A DNA stretch of 64,000 bases. It comes from Microbacterium sp. LWH11-1.2. Its GTDB lineage: Bacteria > Actinomycetota > Actinomycetes > Actinomycetales > Microbacteriaceae. This document shows positions 28,288 to 41,081 of the stretch, one piece after another. The notes below the pieces were generated by a model, which saw only the letters and a program-made list of their open reading frames with translations, was not told the DNA's origin and ran no database searches. The stretch spans positions 3,038,001 to 3,102,000 of the forward strand of contig NZ_CP151636.1 in assembly GCF_038397745.1 (NCBI RefSeq), given 5' to 3'. The stretch's first letter is position 1. Each line of letters starts with the position of its first letter. The position numbers and the translations under genes are program-made.

Positions 28288-28643
28288 CATCGGTCGAGGA
28301 GCGCATCGCGCAGGTCGTCTTCAACGCCGACGGCCTGGCACCGGTGATCGTGCAGCAGTGGGACACCCACGAGGTGCTGATGCTCGCCTGGGTCGACGCG
28401 GAGGCACTGCGTCGCACCCTCACATCGGGACGTGCGACGTACTGGTCGCGCTCCCGGCAGGAGTACTGGCGCAAGGGCGACACCTCCGGCAACATCCAGG
28501 TCGTGCGGGAGGCCCGCCTCGACTGCGACGGCGACGCGATCCTGCTCGAGGTCGCGCAGACCGGGCCCGCCTGCCACACCGGCACCCGCACGTGCTTCGA
28601 CACCACCGACCTCGAGGCGACCGTCGGAGCGGGAGAGTCGTGA
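28284..28643 (+). CDS. hisI: Phosphoribosyl-AMP cyclohydrolase
   Basis: Third histidine step, opening the purine ring of PR-AMP; zinc and magnesium enzyme of 119 residues without a fused HisE domain. Visible: [51 protein letters not shown] and the zinc-binding [11 protein letters not shown]. Overlaps hisF by 4 bases and the next membrane protein gene by 4 bases; trpE, often located here, is missing. Confidence 0.96.
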   Translation: MTSVEERIAQVVFNADGLAPVIVQQWDTHEVLMLAWVDAEALRRTLTSGRATYWSRSRQEYWRKGDTSGNIQVVREARLDCDGDAILLEVAQTGPACHTGTRTCFDTTDLEATVGAGES

Positions 28644-29227
28644 CCTTCGCCCAGCGCGGTCGTTCGATCTCCGTCTCCGGCTTCCTCCTCTCCGGCGCGA
28701 TCGGCATCATCTCGTCCACGCAGACGTGGCTGACGGTCGAACGAGCGGATGCCGGGGAAGCGATCCTCGTGCCCGGTGCGTCGGCCCTCGTCCTGCTCGC
28801 TCCGCTGAGCCTGGCCGTCCTCGCCCTCGGCGCCGCACTCTCGATCGCGGCCCGCGTGCTGCGCGTCGTCTTCGCCGTGCTCGCCGGAGCGGCATCCGTC
28901 TTCCTCATCTGGTCGACGCTGCAGCTGCTCGCCGCCCCGCTCGACGCGGTGGGCCCCGCTGTGACCGACGCCACGGGGCTGGCCGGCGGGGGCGCCCTGG
29001 GCGATGTCGTGGAGGCGGTCGCGCCGACGGCGTGGCCGATCATCGCGCTGGTCGGCTGGGTCATCCTGCTCGCAGCATCCGTCGTCGTCCTCGTGACGTG
29101 GCGGGGCTGGAAGGCCGGTGGCCGCCGCTACCGCACGGATGCCGCCGACGCGGCTCCGCACGACGGTCCCGTCGACGCGGTCGATTCCTGGGACGAGCTG
29201 TCCCGCGGAACCGACCCGACGCGGTGA
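28640..29227 (+). CDS. Trp biosynthesis-associated membrane protein
   Basis: A 195-residue integral membrane protein of the actinobacterial family that sits with tryptophan genes; function unknown. Four hydrophobic segments are visible: about residues 13-28, 48-72, 75-98 and 132-155, and a charged cytoplasmic tail from 157. Conserved-looking [10 protein letters not shown] follows the first segment. GTG start overlaps hisI by 4 bases, so it is co-translated with the histidine genes. Confidence 0.85.
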   Translation: MTFAQRGRSISVSGFLLSGAIGIISSTQTWLTVERADAGEAILVPGASALVLLAPLSLAVLALGAALSIAARVLRVVFAVLAGAASVFLIWSTLQLLAAPLDAVGPAVTDATGLAGGGALGDVVEAVAPTAWPIIALVGWVILLAASVVVLVTWRGWKAGGRRYRTDAADAAPHDGPVDAVDSWDELSRGTDPTR

Positions 29228-29233
29228 CCCCGA

Positions 29234-29274
29234 TAGACTGAACCCGCCCCGCACGTCGTCCCCCGGAGGAGAAC
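29234..29274 (+). promoter_or_regulatory. Probable promoter of the trpC transcription unit
   Basis: TAGACT at 29234-29239 lies in CGATAGACTGAA, a 12-base string identical to that at the pyr promoter (10149-10160). A leader of about 29 bases ends with GGAGGAG before the ATG at 29275. No leader peptide or attenuator is visible. Confidence 0.5.
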
Positions 29275-29505
29275 ATGACCAACCCGATCGCCGACCCCGG
29301 CCACGGACACTCGCCTGCGGCCTGGACCGCTGTCGTGATCATGCTCGTCGGCTTCACCGCCGGCACCGTCGCGTTCTGCTTCGAGCAGCCGGCCCTCGTC
29401 TGGATCTCCGCGGCTCTCATCCCGATCGGTGCGATCGTGGGCTGGGCGCTGGCCAAGGCCGGTTACGGCGTGAAGGGCCCCAAGTACTCGCCGAAGGCGC
29501 ACTAG
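29275..29505 (+). CDS. Small two-helix membrane protein with HGxxPAAW motif
   Basis: A 76-residue protein of the actinobacterial HGxxPAAW family (HGHSPAAW at residues 10-17) with two membrane helices at about 17-37 and 41-62 and a basic C-terminus GPKYSPKAH. Function unknown; it lies in front of trpC in many relatives. GGAGGAG gives a strong ribosome-binding site. Its TAG overlaps the trpC GTG by one base. Confidence 0.85.
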   Translation: MTNPIADPGHGHSPAAWTAVVIMLVGFTAGTVAFCFEQPALVWISAALIPIGAIVGWALAKAGYGVKGPKYSPKAH

Positions 29506-30281
29506 TGGTCCTCGCCGACCTGACGGCCGGCGCTGTCGCAGACGCCGAGCGTCGCGCGCTCTCGCGCCCCCTCGACGTCGTCGAGCGGGAGGCGCTCTCG
29601 CGTCCCGCGGCGAAGGACGCCCTGTCGTTCCTCGCTCCCGCCGAGCAGGTGAAGATCATCGCCGAGGTCAAGCGGGCCAGCCCCTCGCGCGGCGCCCTCG
29701 CCGACATCCCGGACCCCGCCCTTCAGGCATCGCTCTACGAGACCGGGGGAGCCTCCGCGATCAGCGTGCTCACCGAGGAGCGGCGGTTCGGCGGCAGCCT
29801 CGCCGATCTCGAGGCCGTCACCGCCCGTGTGTCCCTGCCGGTGCTGCGCAAGGACTTCATCGCGAATCGCTATCAGGTGCTCGAGGCCAGAGCGGCCGGA
29901 GCCGATCTCGTCCTGCTGATCGTCGCCGGGCTCGAACCCGCCGTGCTGCAGGATCTCTTCGGCTTCATCACCGAGCTCGGCATGACGCCGCTCGTCGAGA
30001 CGCACTCCGCCGACGAGCTCGAGGCGGCGATCGATCTCGGCGCACCGCTCATCGGCGTGAACGCGCGCGACCTGAAGACCCTCGAGCTCGACCGTGATCT
30101 GTTCGGCCGTCTGGTCGACCGGATCCCGGACACCGCGGTCAAGATCGCCGAATCCGCCGTCCTGACACCTGCCGACGTGGTGCACTACCGCTCCGCCGGC
30201 GCGGATGTCGTCCTGATCGGCGAGGCGCTCGTCACGGGCGATCCCGTCGCGACCCTCAAGAGCTTCCTGGAGGCGAAGTGA
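29505..30281 (+). CDS. trpC: Indole-3-glycerol phosphate synthase
   Basis: Closes the indole ring in tryptophan synthesis. A 258-residue barrel with the signature [13 protein letters not shown], the [13 protein letters not shown] block, LRKDFI, LLIVAGL and [16 protein letters not shown] start at the TAGTG junction with the small membrane protein; upstream frames overlap that gene. It overlaps trpB by 4 bases. It is monofunctional, not fused to TrpF. Confidence 0.96.
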   Translation: MVLADLTAGAVADAERRALSRPLDVVEREALSRPAAKDALSFLAPAEQVKIIAEVKRASPSRGALADIPDPALQASLYETGGASAISVLTEERRFGGSLADLEAVTARVSLPVLRKDFIANRYQVLEARAAGADLVLLIVAGLEPAVLQDLFGFITELGMTPLVETHSADELEAAIDLGAPLIGVNARDLKTLELDRDLFGRLVDRIPDTAVKIAESAVLTPADVVHYRSAGADVVLIGEALVTGDPVATLKSFLEAK

Positions 30282-31546
30282 GCCTGCGAGATCAGCACGG
30301 ACCATACTTCGGCGAGTTCGGCGGGCGGTACATGCCCGAGTCGCTGATCGCGGCGATCGATGAGCTCACCGTGGCCTACGAGGCTGCCGTGGCCGATCCG
30401 GAGTTCCGCGCCGAGCTCGCTCAGCTCCTGAGCTCGTACGCCGGACGCCCCTCGGCCATCACCGAGGTGCCGCGGTTCGCCGCGCACGCCGGCGGTGCAC
30501 GGGTCTTCCTGAAGCGCGAGGACCTCAACCACACGGGGTCCCACAAGATCAACAACGTGCTCGGTCAGGCCCTGCTCACCAAGCGCCTCGGCAAGACCCG
30601 CGTGATCGCCGAGACCGGCGCGGGTCAGCACGGCGTCGCCACGGCCACCGCTGCCGCGCTGTTCGGCCTGGAGTGCACGATCTACATGGGTGAGGTCGAC
30701 ACCGAGCGCCAGGCGCTCAACGTCGCCCGCATGCGTCTGCTCGGCGCCGAGGTCGTCGCTGTGACCTCGGGTTCGCGCACGCTCAAGGACGCGATCAACG
30801 ACGCGTACCGCGACTGGGTGGCATCCGTCGAGACGACGAACTACATCTTCGGCACCGCAGCGGGCCCCCATCCGTTCCCGGCGATGGTGCGCGATTTCCA
30901 GAAGATCATCGGCGAAGAGGCCAGGGCGCAGCTCCTCGACGAGGTCGGCCGCCTTCCCGATGCCGTCTTCGCGTGCGTCGGCGGCGGGTCGAACGCGATC
31001 GGTATGTTCGATGCCTTCCTCGACGACGAGAGCGTGAAGCTCTACGGCGTCGAAGCGGCCGGCGACGGCGTCGACACCGACCGGCACGCCGCCTCGATCG
31101 AACGCGGACGCCCCGGCGTCCTCCACGGAGCGCGGACCTACGTGCTGCAGAACGGCGACGGTCAGACGATCGAGTCGCACTCGATCTCCGCGGGACTCGA
31201 CTATCCCGGCGTCGGCCCCGAGCACTCCTGGCTGGCTGACATCGGCCGCGCGGAGTACATCCCGGCCACCGATGACGAGGCGATGCAGGCGCTGCGTCTG
31301 CTGAGCCGCACCGAGGGCATCATCCCCGCGATCGAGTCGGCGCACGCCCTCGCCGGCGCACTGCGCGTCGGACGAGATCTCGGTCCGGATGCGATCATCG
31401 CCATCTGCCTCTCCGGGCGCGGGGACAAGGACATGGACACGGCCGCGCGCTACTTCGAGCTGTACGACGAGGAAGCCCTCGCGCACGACGTCGAGGACGA
31501 GAGCGTCACCGACAAGGCCGCGTCGAAGGGGGAGCCGGAACTGTGA
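30278..31546 (+). CDS. trpB: Tryptophan synthase beta chain
   Basis: PLP enzyme that joins indole and serine. The 422 residues include [14 protein letters not shown], the PLP lysine Lys90 in [20 protein letters not shown] and the phosphate loop GGGSNAIG. It is TrpB1 type, with a 25-30 residue acidic C-terminal tail ([21 protein letters not shown]) beyond the usual end. GTG start overlapping trpC, stop overlapping trpA by 4 bases. Confidence 0.97.
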   Translation: MSLRDQHGPYFGEFGGRYMPESLIAAIDELTVAYEAAVADPEFRAELAQLLSSYAGRPSAITEVPRFAAHAGGARVFLKREDLNHTGSHKINNVLGQALLTKRLGKTRVIAETGAGQHGVATATAAALFGLECTIYMGEVDTERQALNVARMRLLGAEVVAVTSGSRTLKDAINDAYRDWVASVETTNYIFGTAAGPHPFPAMVRDFQKIIGEEARAQLLDEVGRLPDAVFACVGGGSNAIGMFDAFLDDESVKLYGVEAAGDGVDTDRHAASIERGRPGVLHGARTYVLQNGDGQTIESHSISAGLDYPGVGPEHSWLADIGRAEYIPATDDEAMQALRLLSRTEGIIPAIESAHALAGALRVGRDLGPDAIIAICLSGRGDKDMDTAARYFELYDEEALAHDVEDESVTDKAASKGEPEL

Positions 31547-32346
31547 GCCGTGTGGAACAGGCCATCGCCGCCGCTCAGGCCGAAGGGCGTAGCGCCTTCG
31601 TCGGCTACCTGCCCGTCGGCTTCCCCGACCTCGAGACCAGCATCCAGGCCGCCATCGCGCTCGCGGAGAACGGCGTCGACATCATCGAGCTCGGCCCGCC
31701 CTACAGCGACCCGGTGATGGACGGCGCGATCATCCAGGAGGCGACGACCCAGGCGCTGGCCGCCGGGTTCACGACCGCCGACCTGTTCACCGCGGTGCGC
31801 GCCATCACAGCCGCGACCGATGCTCCCGTGCTCGTAATGACCTACTGGAACCCGGTCATGCAGTACGGCGTCGACCGCTACGCGGACGACCTGCTCGCCG
31901 CAGGCGGCGCCGGGCTGATCACACCCGACATCACGCCCGACGTCGCAGGGGAGTGGATCGCCGCGAGCGAGCGCACCGGACTCGACCGCGTCTTCCTCGC
32001 CGCGCCGACGTCGACGGACGAGCGCCTGGACCTCGTGGTGAAGTCGTCGACCGGCTTCGTCTACACCGTCTCGACCATGGGCATCACCGGAGAGCGCACC
32101 GAGCTCGACCGTGCGGCCCGCACTCTCGTCGCCCGCCTCCGCGAGCACGGAGCCACCCGTGCCTGCGTGGGCATCGGCATCTCCACCGCCGAGCAGATCG
32201 CGGGCGTCTCGGAGTACGCCGACGGCGCGATCGTCGGCACCGCGCTCGTCCGCGCGCTGCGCGACGGCGGCATCCCGGCTCTCGCCGAGGTCACCCGAAA
32301 CCTGGCATCCGGCACGTCGTCGGCACGCCCCGATCACGAGAACTAG
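31543..32346 (+). CDS. trpA: Tryptophan synthase alpha chain
   Basis: Releases indole from indole glycerol phosphate and channels it to TrpB. The 267-residue barrel keeps catalytic Glu49 and Asp60 in [29 protein letters not shown] and VGIGIST are also present. The usual ELGVPFSDP reads ELGPPYSDP here. GTG start overlapping trpB by 4 bases; lgt follows after 10 bases. Confidence 0.96.
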   Translation: MSRVEQAIAAAQAEGRSAFVGYLPVGFPDLETSIQAAIALAENGVDIIELGPPYSDPVMDGAIIQEATTQALAAGFTTADLFTAVRAITAATDAPVLVMTYWNPVMQYGVDRYADDLLAAGGAGLITPDITPDVAGEWIAASERTGLDRVFLAAPTSTDERLDLVVKSSTGFVYTVSTMGITGERTELDRAARTLVARLREHGATRACVGIGISTAEQIAGVSEYADGAIVGTALVRALRDGGIPALAEVTRNLASGTSSARPDHEN

Positions 32347-32356
32347 AATCGCACTC
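32344..32356 (+). promoter_or_regulatory. Possible leaderless promoter of lgt
   Basis: TAGAAT at 32344-32349 overlaps the trpA stop codon and lies seven bases before the lgt ATG; no Shine-Dalgarno sequence is visible in front of that ATG. Confidence 0.45.
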
Positions 32357-33382
32357 ATGTCCCTCGCGCTCCACAGCACCTTCAACGGCGTGCTCGCCAG
32401 CATCCCGAGCCCTCCTGTGTCGTACTTCGACCTGGGGCCGATCCGGATCCACTTCTACGCGCTGTGCATCATCGCCGGCATCATCGCCGCCGCGCTGATC
32501 ACCAACCACCGCCTGACAAAGCGCGGGGCGGAGCCGTGGGTCGTGATCGACATCTCGATCCTGGCCGTCCCGATCGCGATCATCGGCGCGCGCATCTTCC
32601 ACGTGCTCACGCACCCGAACTTCTACTTCGGCGAGGGGAAGAACACCTGGAACCCGTTCGAGCCGGGTTCCGTCTGGGCGATCTGGGAGGGCGGCATCGC
32701 CATCTTCGGAGCGCTCATCGGCGGCGCGATCGGCGCCTACCTCGGATGCCGGTGGACCGGCATCCGCTTCTGGACCTTCGCCGACGCCCTCGCACCCGGT
32801 CTCCTGCTCGCGCAGGCCATGGGACGCTTCGGCAACTGGTTCAACCACGAGCTCTTCGGTCTCCCGACCGACCTGCCCTGGGGACTCGAGATCGAGTCGA
32901 CCAACTCCGCGTTCCCTCCCGGCCTCCCCGACGGCACGCTGTTCCACCCCACGTTCCTGTACGAGGTGCTGTGGAACGGTCTGGGCGTCCTCGTGCTGCT
33001 GTGGCTCGGCCGCAAGCTCTTCTTCCAGTGGGGTCGCCTGTTCGCGATCTACCTCATCTGGTACAGCGCGGGACGCGTCGTCTGGGAGTCGATCCGCATC
33101 GACCCGAGCGAGATCATCCTGGGCCTGCGCAGCAACGTCTGGGCCGCGATCATCGGCATCGTCGTCGGTCTCGCGATCCTCATCGTGCAGACGCGCCGTC
33201 ACCCGGGTCTCGAGCCGTCGCCCTACCAGCCGGGCCGCGGACGGAGTGACGAAGGCGCTGATGTAGAATCGCAGGACAATCCCTCTGACTTCGTGGATCT
33301 GAGCGAGCCTCCGGCCGAAGAAGTCACCGCAGGAGCCAGCGCCACAAGCGTCGCTCCCACGGACGCGGACGGCTCTCGATAG
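32357..33382 (+). CDS. lgt: Prolipoprotein diacylglyceryl transferase
   Basis: Membrane enzyme that adds diacylglycerol to the lipobox Cys of prolipoproteins, such as the two lipoproteins predicted at 43114 and 62749. 341 residues with about seven membrane segments. Signature GRFGNWFNHELFG (around residue 157) contains the conserved Asn and catalytic-loop residues; GARIFHVLTH near residue 77 carries His. A 55-residue hydrophilic, acidic C-terminal tail is typical of actinobacteria. The ATG at 32357 was chosen because upstream frames lie within trpA. Confidence 0.95.
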   Translation: MSLALHSTFNGVLASIPSPPVSYFDLGPIRIHFYALCIIAGIIAAALITNHRLTKRGAEPWVVIDISILAVPIAIIGARIFHVLTHPNFYFGEGKNTWNPFEPGSVWAIWEGGIAIFGALIGGAIGAYLGCRWTGIRFWTFADALAPGLLLAQAMGRFGNWFNHELFGLPTDLPWGLEIESTNSAFPPGLPDGTLFHPTFLYEVLWNGLGVLVLLWLGRKLFFQWGRLFAIYLIWYSAGRVVWESIRIDPSEIILGLRSNVWAAIIGIVVGLAILIVQTRRHPGLEPSPYQPGRGRSDEGADVESQDNPSDFVDLSEPPAEEVTAGASATSVAPTDADGSR

Positions 33383-33391
33383 CCTCCAGAA

Positions 33392-33440
33392 GTTCCGTGA
33401 GGAACCCCACGCATCCACCCGGCCAATGACGTCCCCGGGT
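33392..33440 (+). promoter_or_regulatory. Leader hairpins upstream of gltB
   Basis: In the 85-base gap before gltB two hairpins are seen: GTTCC-GTGA-GGAAC (33392-33405, a GNRA tetraloop) and ACCCGG...CCGGGT (33417-33440). A TAGAAT at 33264-33269 inside the end of lgt could be the gltB -10 box. GAGGA lies before the ATG. Function not known. Confidence 0.35.
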
Positions 33441-33467
33441 CACCCGAAGATCTGAGGACGGTACCGC

Positions 33468-36400
33468 ATGGCATCGAGCGACCTCCGCGCACCCGTCGGG
33501 CAGCAGTTCCCGGCCAAGCAGGGCATGTACAACCCGGCGTTCGAGAAGGACGCCTGCGGCCTCGCCATGGTGGCGACGCTGCGTGGCACGGCAGGACACG
33601 ACATCATCGCGCTCGCGCTGCAGGCGCTGCGGAACCTGGAGCACCGCGGTGCGATCGGTTCTGACGCCGGCACGGGCGACGGAGCAGGCATCCTCACGCA
33701 GATGCCCGATGAGTTCCTGCGCGCGGTGGCGGGCTTCGAGCTGCCGCCGGTGGGGGAGTACGCCGCGGGGCTCGCGTTCCTGCCGCGCGATTCGAGCGAA
33801 CGTCGCCAGCAGAAGGCGGGCATCGAGAAGATCGCCCGCGCCGAAGGGCTGCGCGTGCTCGGCTGGCGCGAGGTGCCGACCGCCAACGACAACCTCGGCA
33901 AGCTCGCCGATGAGGCCCGTCCGGCTTTCGAGCAGCTGTTCGTCAGCGCCGGCGGAGCCACCCATGCGCAGGCCCCGCTCACGGGGATCGCGCTCGACCG
34001 TGTCGCCTACCGTCTGCGCAAGCGCGCCGGTCACGAGCTCGGCGCCTACTTCGTCTCGCTCTCGAGCCGCACGCTCGGCTACAAGGGCATGGTCACGACC
34101 CTGCAGCTCGAGCCGTTCTACCCCGACCTCCAGGACGAGCGCTTCGCCTCGGAGCTCGCCGTCGTGCACTCGCGGTACTCGACGAACACCTTCCCGTCCT
34201 GGCCTCTCGCGCAGCCGCTGCGGATGCTCGCCCACAACGGCGAGATCAACACGGTCGGCGGAAACCGCAACTGGATGCGCGCGCGTCAGTCGCAGCTCGA
34301 GTCCGAGCTGCTCGGAGACGTCGCGCCGCTGCTGCCGATCTGCACGGATGGCGCCAGCGACTCGGCCTCCTTCGACGAGGTGCTCGAGCTCCTGACGCTC
34401 ACCGGGCGCAGCCTGCCGCACGCCATCATGATGATGGTCCCCGAGGCCTACGAGAAGCAGGCCGACATCACGCCGGAGCTCCGCTCCTTCTACGAGTACC
34501 ACTCGAACCAGATGGAGCCGTGGGACGGACCCGCCGCCCTCATCTTCACCGACGGCACCCTCGTCGGCGCCACGCTCGACCGCAACGGCCTGCGTCCTGG
34601 TCGCTGGACGGAGACGACCGACGGACTCGTCGTGATCGGCTCGGAGACCGGTGTGCTGACGTTCGAGCCGGAGCGCATCAAGCGCCGCGGCCGTCTGCAG
34701 CCGGGGAAGATGTTCCTCGTCGACACGGCGCAGCGGCGCATCGTCGAGGACCAGGAGATCAAGCGCGAGCTCTCCACGATGCACCCGTGGCAGGACTGGC
34801 TGGATGCCGGTGCCGTGCGCCTCGCCGATCTCCCGGAGCGCGAGCACATCGTGCACCCGCCGGCCTCGATCACCCGCCGTCAGCGCACGTTCGGGTACAC
34901 CGAGGAGGAAGTGCGCATCCTCCTGACCCCGATGGGGCAGACCGGTGTCGAGCCCCTAGGCGCGATGGGATCGGACACACCGATCGCGGTGCTCAGCAAG
35001 CGTCCGCGCCTGCTGTTCGACTACTTCACGCAGCAGTTCGCGCAGGTGACCAACCCGCCGCTGGACTCGATCCGCGAAGAGGTCGTCACGAGCCTCAAGC
35101 TCGGTCTCGGCCCGGAGAGCAACCTGCTCTCGTGGGGTCCTGAGCACACCCGCACGGTGTCGCTCGACTTCCCCGTGATCGACAACGACGAGCTCGCGAA
35201 GATCCGCCACATCGACAAGGCCCTTCCGGACCGGTCGAGCGTGACGGTCCGCGGCCTGTACCACTTCGACTCGGGCCCCGACTCGCTCGCCGACCGCCTC
35301 ACCGAGATGTGCGCGGAGGTGGACGAGGCGATCGAGAACGGCGCCGAGTTCATCATCCTGTCGGACCGCGACTCGAACAAGGATCTGACGCCGATCCCGT
35401 CGCTGCTCATGGTCTCGGCGATCCACCACCACCTGATCCGCCGTGAGAACCGCATGAAGGTCGGTCTCATCGTCGAAGCGGGTGACGTGCGCGAGGTGCA
35501 CCACGTCGCGACCCTGATCGGCTACGGCGCCTCGGCGATCAACCCGTACCTGGCGATGGAGACGGTCGAGCACCTGGTGCGCACCGGCTACATCACCGGC
35601 ATCACACCCGAGAAGGCCGTCAAGAACCTGATCTACGCGCTCGGCAAGGGCGTGCTGAAGATCATGTCGAAGATGGGCATCTCCACGGTGTCGTCCTACG
35701 CCGGCGCGCAGGTCTTCGAAGCCGTGGGCCTCAGCCAGGAGTTCATCGACGCCTACTTCACCCGCACCGAGTCCAAGCTCGGCGGGATCGGCATCGAGGA
35801 GATCTTCGCCGAGAACCAGGCGCGTCACGACTACGCCTACCCGGAGGACGCCGCGGCGCGCGCGCACGAGCGTCTCTGGACCGGCGGCGAGTACCAGTGG
35901 CGTCGCGACGGCTCTCCGCACCTCTTCAACCCGGAGACGGTCTTCAAGCTGCAGCACTCCACGCGCACGCGTCGCTACGACATCTTCCGCGAGTACACGA
36001 AGCTCGTCGACGACCAGGCAGCGGAGCTCAAGACGCTGCGCGGACTCTTCAGCCTGCGCACCGGCACTCGCAAGCCCGTGCCGCTGGACGAGGTCGAGCC
36101 GGTGTCCGCGATCGTCAAGCGGTTCTCGACGGGTGCGATGAGCTACGGCTCGATCTCGCGCGAGGCGCACGAGACCCTCGCGATCGCCATGAACCGGATC
36201 GGCGGCAAGTCGAACACCGGTGAGGGCGGCGAAGACCCCGACCGACTGGTCGACCCTGAGCGTCGCAGCGCGATCAAGCAGGTCGCCTCCGGCCGCTTCG
36301 GCGTCACGAGCCTCTACCTGACCGAGTCGGATGACATCCAGATCAAGCTCGCCCAGGGCGCCAAGCCCGGCGAGGGCGGGCAGCTGCCGCCGACCAAGGT

Positions 36401-38040
36401 GTACCCGTGGGTGGCGCGCACGCGTCACGCGACGGCCGGCGTGGGACTCATCTCGCCTCCTCCGCACCACGACATCTACTCGATCGAGGACCTCAAGCAG
36501 CTCATCTTCGACCTGAAGAGGGCGAACCCCGAGGCGCGCATCCACACCAAGCTCGTGAGCCAGTCGGGTATCGGCGCCGTCAGCGCCGGTGTGGCGAAGG
36601 CGCTCAGCGACGTCATCCTCGTCTCCGGACACGACGGCGGCACCGGCGCGAGCCCGCTGAACTCCCTCAAGCACGCGGGCACGCCGTGGGAGCTCGGTCT
36701 GGCCGAGACCCAGCAGACCCTCATGCTCAACGGCATGCGCGACCGCGTGGTCGTGCAGGTCGACGGTCAGCTCAAGACGGGCCGCGACGTGATCATCGGC
36801 GCCCTGCTCGGTGCGGAGGAGTTCGGCTTCGCGACGGCTCCGCTCGTGGTGAGCGGCTGCATCATGATGCGCGTCTGCCACCTCGACACGTGCCCGGTCG
36901 GCGTCGCCACGCAGAACCCGGCGCTGCGCGAGCGCTTCACCGGCAAGCCGGAGTTCGTCGTCAACTTCATGGAGTTCATCGCCGAAGAGGTGCGCGAGCT
37001 GCTGTCCGAGCTCGGCTACCGCTCGATCGACGAGATCGTCGGCCGTGCCGACCTCATCGAGATGAACGCGGCCGTGGACCACTGGAAGGCCGAGGGCCTG
37101 GACCTCAGCCCGGTGCTGGACGGTCCCGTCTTCCCGGCCGGCGAGCCGCGTCGCAGCGGCCGTGCGCAGGATCACGAGCTCGAGAAGCACTTCGACGTGC
37201 AGCTGATCGACATCGCGAAGAGCGCGCTCCTCAACGGCGAGCCCGTCGTGGTCGAGCTTCCGATCGCGAACACCGAGCGGGCCGTCGGCACGATGCTCGG
37301 CCATCAGGTCACGTCGCGGCATGGCGCCGCGGGGCTCCCGAAGGAGACGATCGACGTCACCCTGCACGGAACGGCGGGGCAGTCGCTCGGCGCGTTCCTC
37401 CCGCCGGGAATCGTGCTGCGTCTGGAGGGCGACGCCAACGACTACGTGGGCAAGGGCCTCTCCGGCGGCGACATCACCATCCGTCCGCCGCGCGGCTCGT
37501 CGATCGCACCGCACGAGAACGTGATCGCCGGCAACGTCATCGGCTACGGTGCGACCTCCGGCACGATGTTCATCTCGGGTGTCGTGGGGGAGCGGTTCCT
37601 CGTCCGCAACTCGGGCGCCACCGCGGTCGTCGAGGGCGTGGGAGACCACGCGCTCGAGTACATGACCGGTGGGCTCGCCGTGATCCTCGGCTCGACCGGT
37701 CGCAACTTCGGCGCCGGCATGTCCGGCGGCATCGCCTACGTGCACGCGCTCGACACGGGCAAGGTGAACGCGCAGTCCCTCGGCAGCGGAGAGCTCCTCC
37801 TCGAGCAGCTGGACCGTGCCGATCTCGAGGTGCTGCGGAGCCTCCTCACGGCGCACGTCGAGCGCACCGCGTCACCGCGGGCATCCGCTCTCCTCGAGCG
37901 TTTCGACGAGACGGCGTCCGAGTTCGTCAAGGTGCTTCCCCGTGACTTCGCCGCCGTGCGGAGCATGCGCGAGGAAGCATTGGCCGAGGGGATCGACCCC
38001 GACGGCGACATCGTGTGGAACCGCATCCTGGAGGTGACCG

Positions 38041-38048
<8 letters not shown>
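33468..38048 (+). CDS. gltB: Glutamate synthase large subunit
   Basis: Forms glutamate from glutamine and 2-oxoglutarate. The 1526-residue chain has a type 2 glutamine amidotransferase domain whose nucleophile is Cys30 ([12 protein letters not shown]), exposed after removal of a 29-residue propeptide; a central domain; the FMN-binding synthase domain ([42 protein letters not shown]); a 3Fe-4S motif C-x5-C-x4-C in [17 protein letters not shown]; and the C-terminal GXGXG beta-helix ([11 protein letters not shown]). Overlaps gltD by 8 bases. Confidence 0.97.
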
Positions 38049-39507
<1,459 letters not shown>

Positions 39508-39567
39508 GCTGAGCGGCGGCACCTCGCCTGATTCACCTTCCCCCACTTCTATCCCTGGAGAATTCTG

Positions 39568-41019
39568 TTGAGACGCGCGAAAATCGTCGCCACCCTGGGC
39601 CCCGCCACCTCCACCTATGAGACGGTGCGCGCACTGATCGATGCGGGGGTGGATGTCGCACGCCTGAACCTCAGCCACGGCGACTACTCCGTGCACGAGA
39701 ACAACTACGCCAACGTGCGCCGTGCCGCGGACGACGCCGGCCGCGCCGTCGCGATCCTCGTGGACCTCCAGGGCCCGAAGATCCGTCTCGGCAAGTTCGA
39801 GAACGGGCCCTACGAGCTCGCGGTCGGTGACATCTTCAAGATCACCACCGAGGACATCATCGGCAACAAGGACATCTGCGGGACGACCTTCAAGGGTCTG
39901 CCGCAGGACGTCAAGCCGGGTGACTTCCTCCTCATCGACGACGGCAAGGTCCGCGTCGAGGTCGTCGAGACCGACGGCGTCGTCGTCACCACGAAGGTGA
40001 TCGTCGCCGGTGCCGTCTCGAACAACAAGGGCATCAACCTGCCCGGTGTCGCCGTCAACGTCCCCGCGCTGAGCGAGAAGGACGAGGACGACCTGCGCTG
40101 GGGTCTGCGCATCGGCGCCGACCTGATCGCGCTGTCGTTCGTGCGCAACGCCTCGGACGTGACCCGTGTGCACGAGATCATGGCAGAGGAGGGCGTCAAG
40201 GTCCCCGTCATCGCCAAGGTCGAGAAGCCGCAGGCGGTCGACGCCCTCGAGGAGATCGTCGACGCGTTCGACGCGATCATGGTCGCCCGTGGCGACCTCG
40301 GTGTCGAGCTGCCGCTCGAGGCCGTGCCGATCGTGCAGAAGCGCGCCGTCGAGCTCGCCCGCCGCATGGCGAAGCCGGTCATCGTCGCGACGCAGATGCT
40401 CGAATCCATGATCAACAGCCCGGTCCCGACGCGCGCCGAGACGTCCGACGTCGCGAACGCCGTCCTCGACGGCGCCGACGCGGTCATGCTCTCCGGAGAG
40501 ACGAGCGTGGGCGACTACCCGGTCGTCGTCGTCGAGACGATGGCCCGCATCATCGAGTCCACCGAGGAGCACGGCCTGGAGCGCATCGCGCCGCTCACCA
40601 CCAAGCCGCGCACCCAGGGTGGCGCGATCACCCTCGCCGCCCTCGAGGTCGCCGAGTTCGTCGACGCGAAGTTCCTCTGCGTCTTCACGCAGTCGGGCGA
40701 CTCCGCTCGTCGCCTGTCGCGTCTGCGCTCGCGCATCCCGATGCTGGCCTTCACACCGGAGCCCGACATCCGCCGCCGCATGGCGCTCACGTGGGGCATC
40801 CGCTCGACCCTCGTCGACATGGTGCAGCACACCGACCTCATGTATCTGCAGGTCGACGACTATCTGCTGAAGAACGGTCTGGCCGAGGAAGGGGACAAGG
40901 TCGTCGTGATCTCCGGTTCCCCTCCCGGAATCGTGGGCTCGACGAACGACATCCGCGTCCACAAGGTCGGGGACGCCGTCGGCGGTGCTGCTCCGATCTA
41001 CAAGGAAGCCACCGTCTGA
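39568..41019 (+). CDS. pyk: Pyruvate kinase
   Basis: Last glycolytic step, phosphoenolpyruvate to pyruvate with ATP formation. The 483 residues start MRRAKIVATLGPATS with a TTG codon; no ATG or GTG gives the correct N-terminus, and GGAG lies 7 bases upstream. ARLNLSHGDY, the active-site IAKVEKPQAVD (Lys) and MVARGDLGVELPLE are present; the C-terminal domain ends VVISGSPPG. TAGGCT at 39505-39510, overlapping the gltD stop, may be its -10 box. Confidence 0.96.
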   Translation: MRRAKIVATLGPATSTYETVRALIDAGVDVARLNLSHGDYSVHENNYANVRRAADDAGRAVAILVDLQGPKIRLGKFENGPYELAVGDIFKITTEDIIGNKDICGTTFKGLPQDVKPGDFLLIDDGKVRVEVVETDGVVVTTKVIVAGAVSNNKGINLPGVAVNVPALSEKDEDDLRWGLRIGADLIALSFVRNASDVTRVHEIMAEEGVKVPVIAKVEKPQAVDALEEIVDAFDAIMVARGDLGVELPLEAVPIVQKRAVELARRMAKPVIVATQMLESMINSPVPTRAETSDVANAVLDGADAVMLSGETSVGDYPVVVVETMARIIESTEEHGLERIAPLTTKPRTQGGAITLAALEVAEFVDAKFLCVFTQSGDSARRLSRLRSRIPMLAFTPEPDIRRRMALTWGIRSTLVDMVQHTDLMYLQVDDYLLKNGLAEEGDKVVVISGSPPGIVGSTNDIRVHKVGDAVGGAAPIYKEATV

Positions 41020-41034
41020 TCCGTTGGTGCGCAG

Positions 41035-41066
41035 CAGAGGGGCGGGACTTCGGTCTCGCCCCTCTG
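41035..41066 (+). terminator. Strong pyk terminator with UUCG loop
   Basis: CAGAGGGGCGGGA (41035-41047) and TCTCGCCCCTCTG (41054-41066) pair with one G-U, closed by a C(UUCG)G loop: a 14 bp stem starting 16 bases after the stop. It is followed by TCGTCCGTCT, a weak pyrimidine tract. Confidence 0.8.
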
Positions 41067-41081
41067 TCGTCCGTCTCGGTG

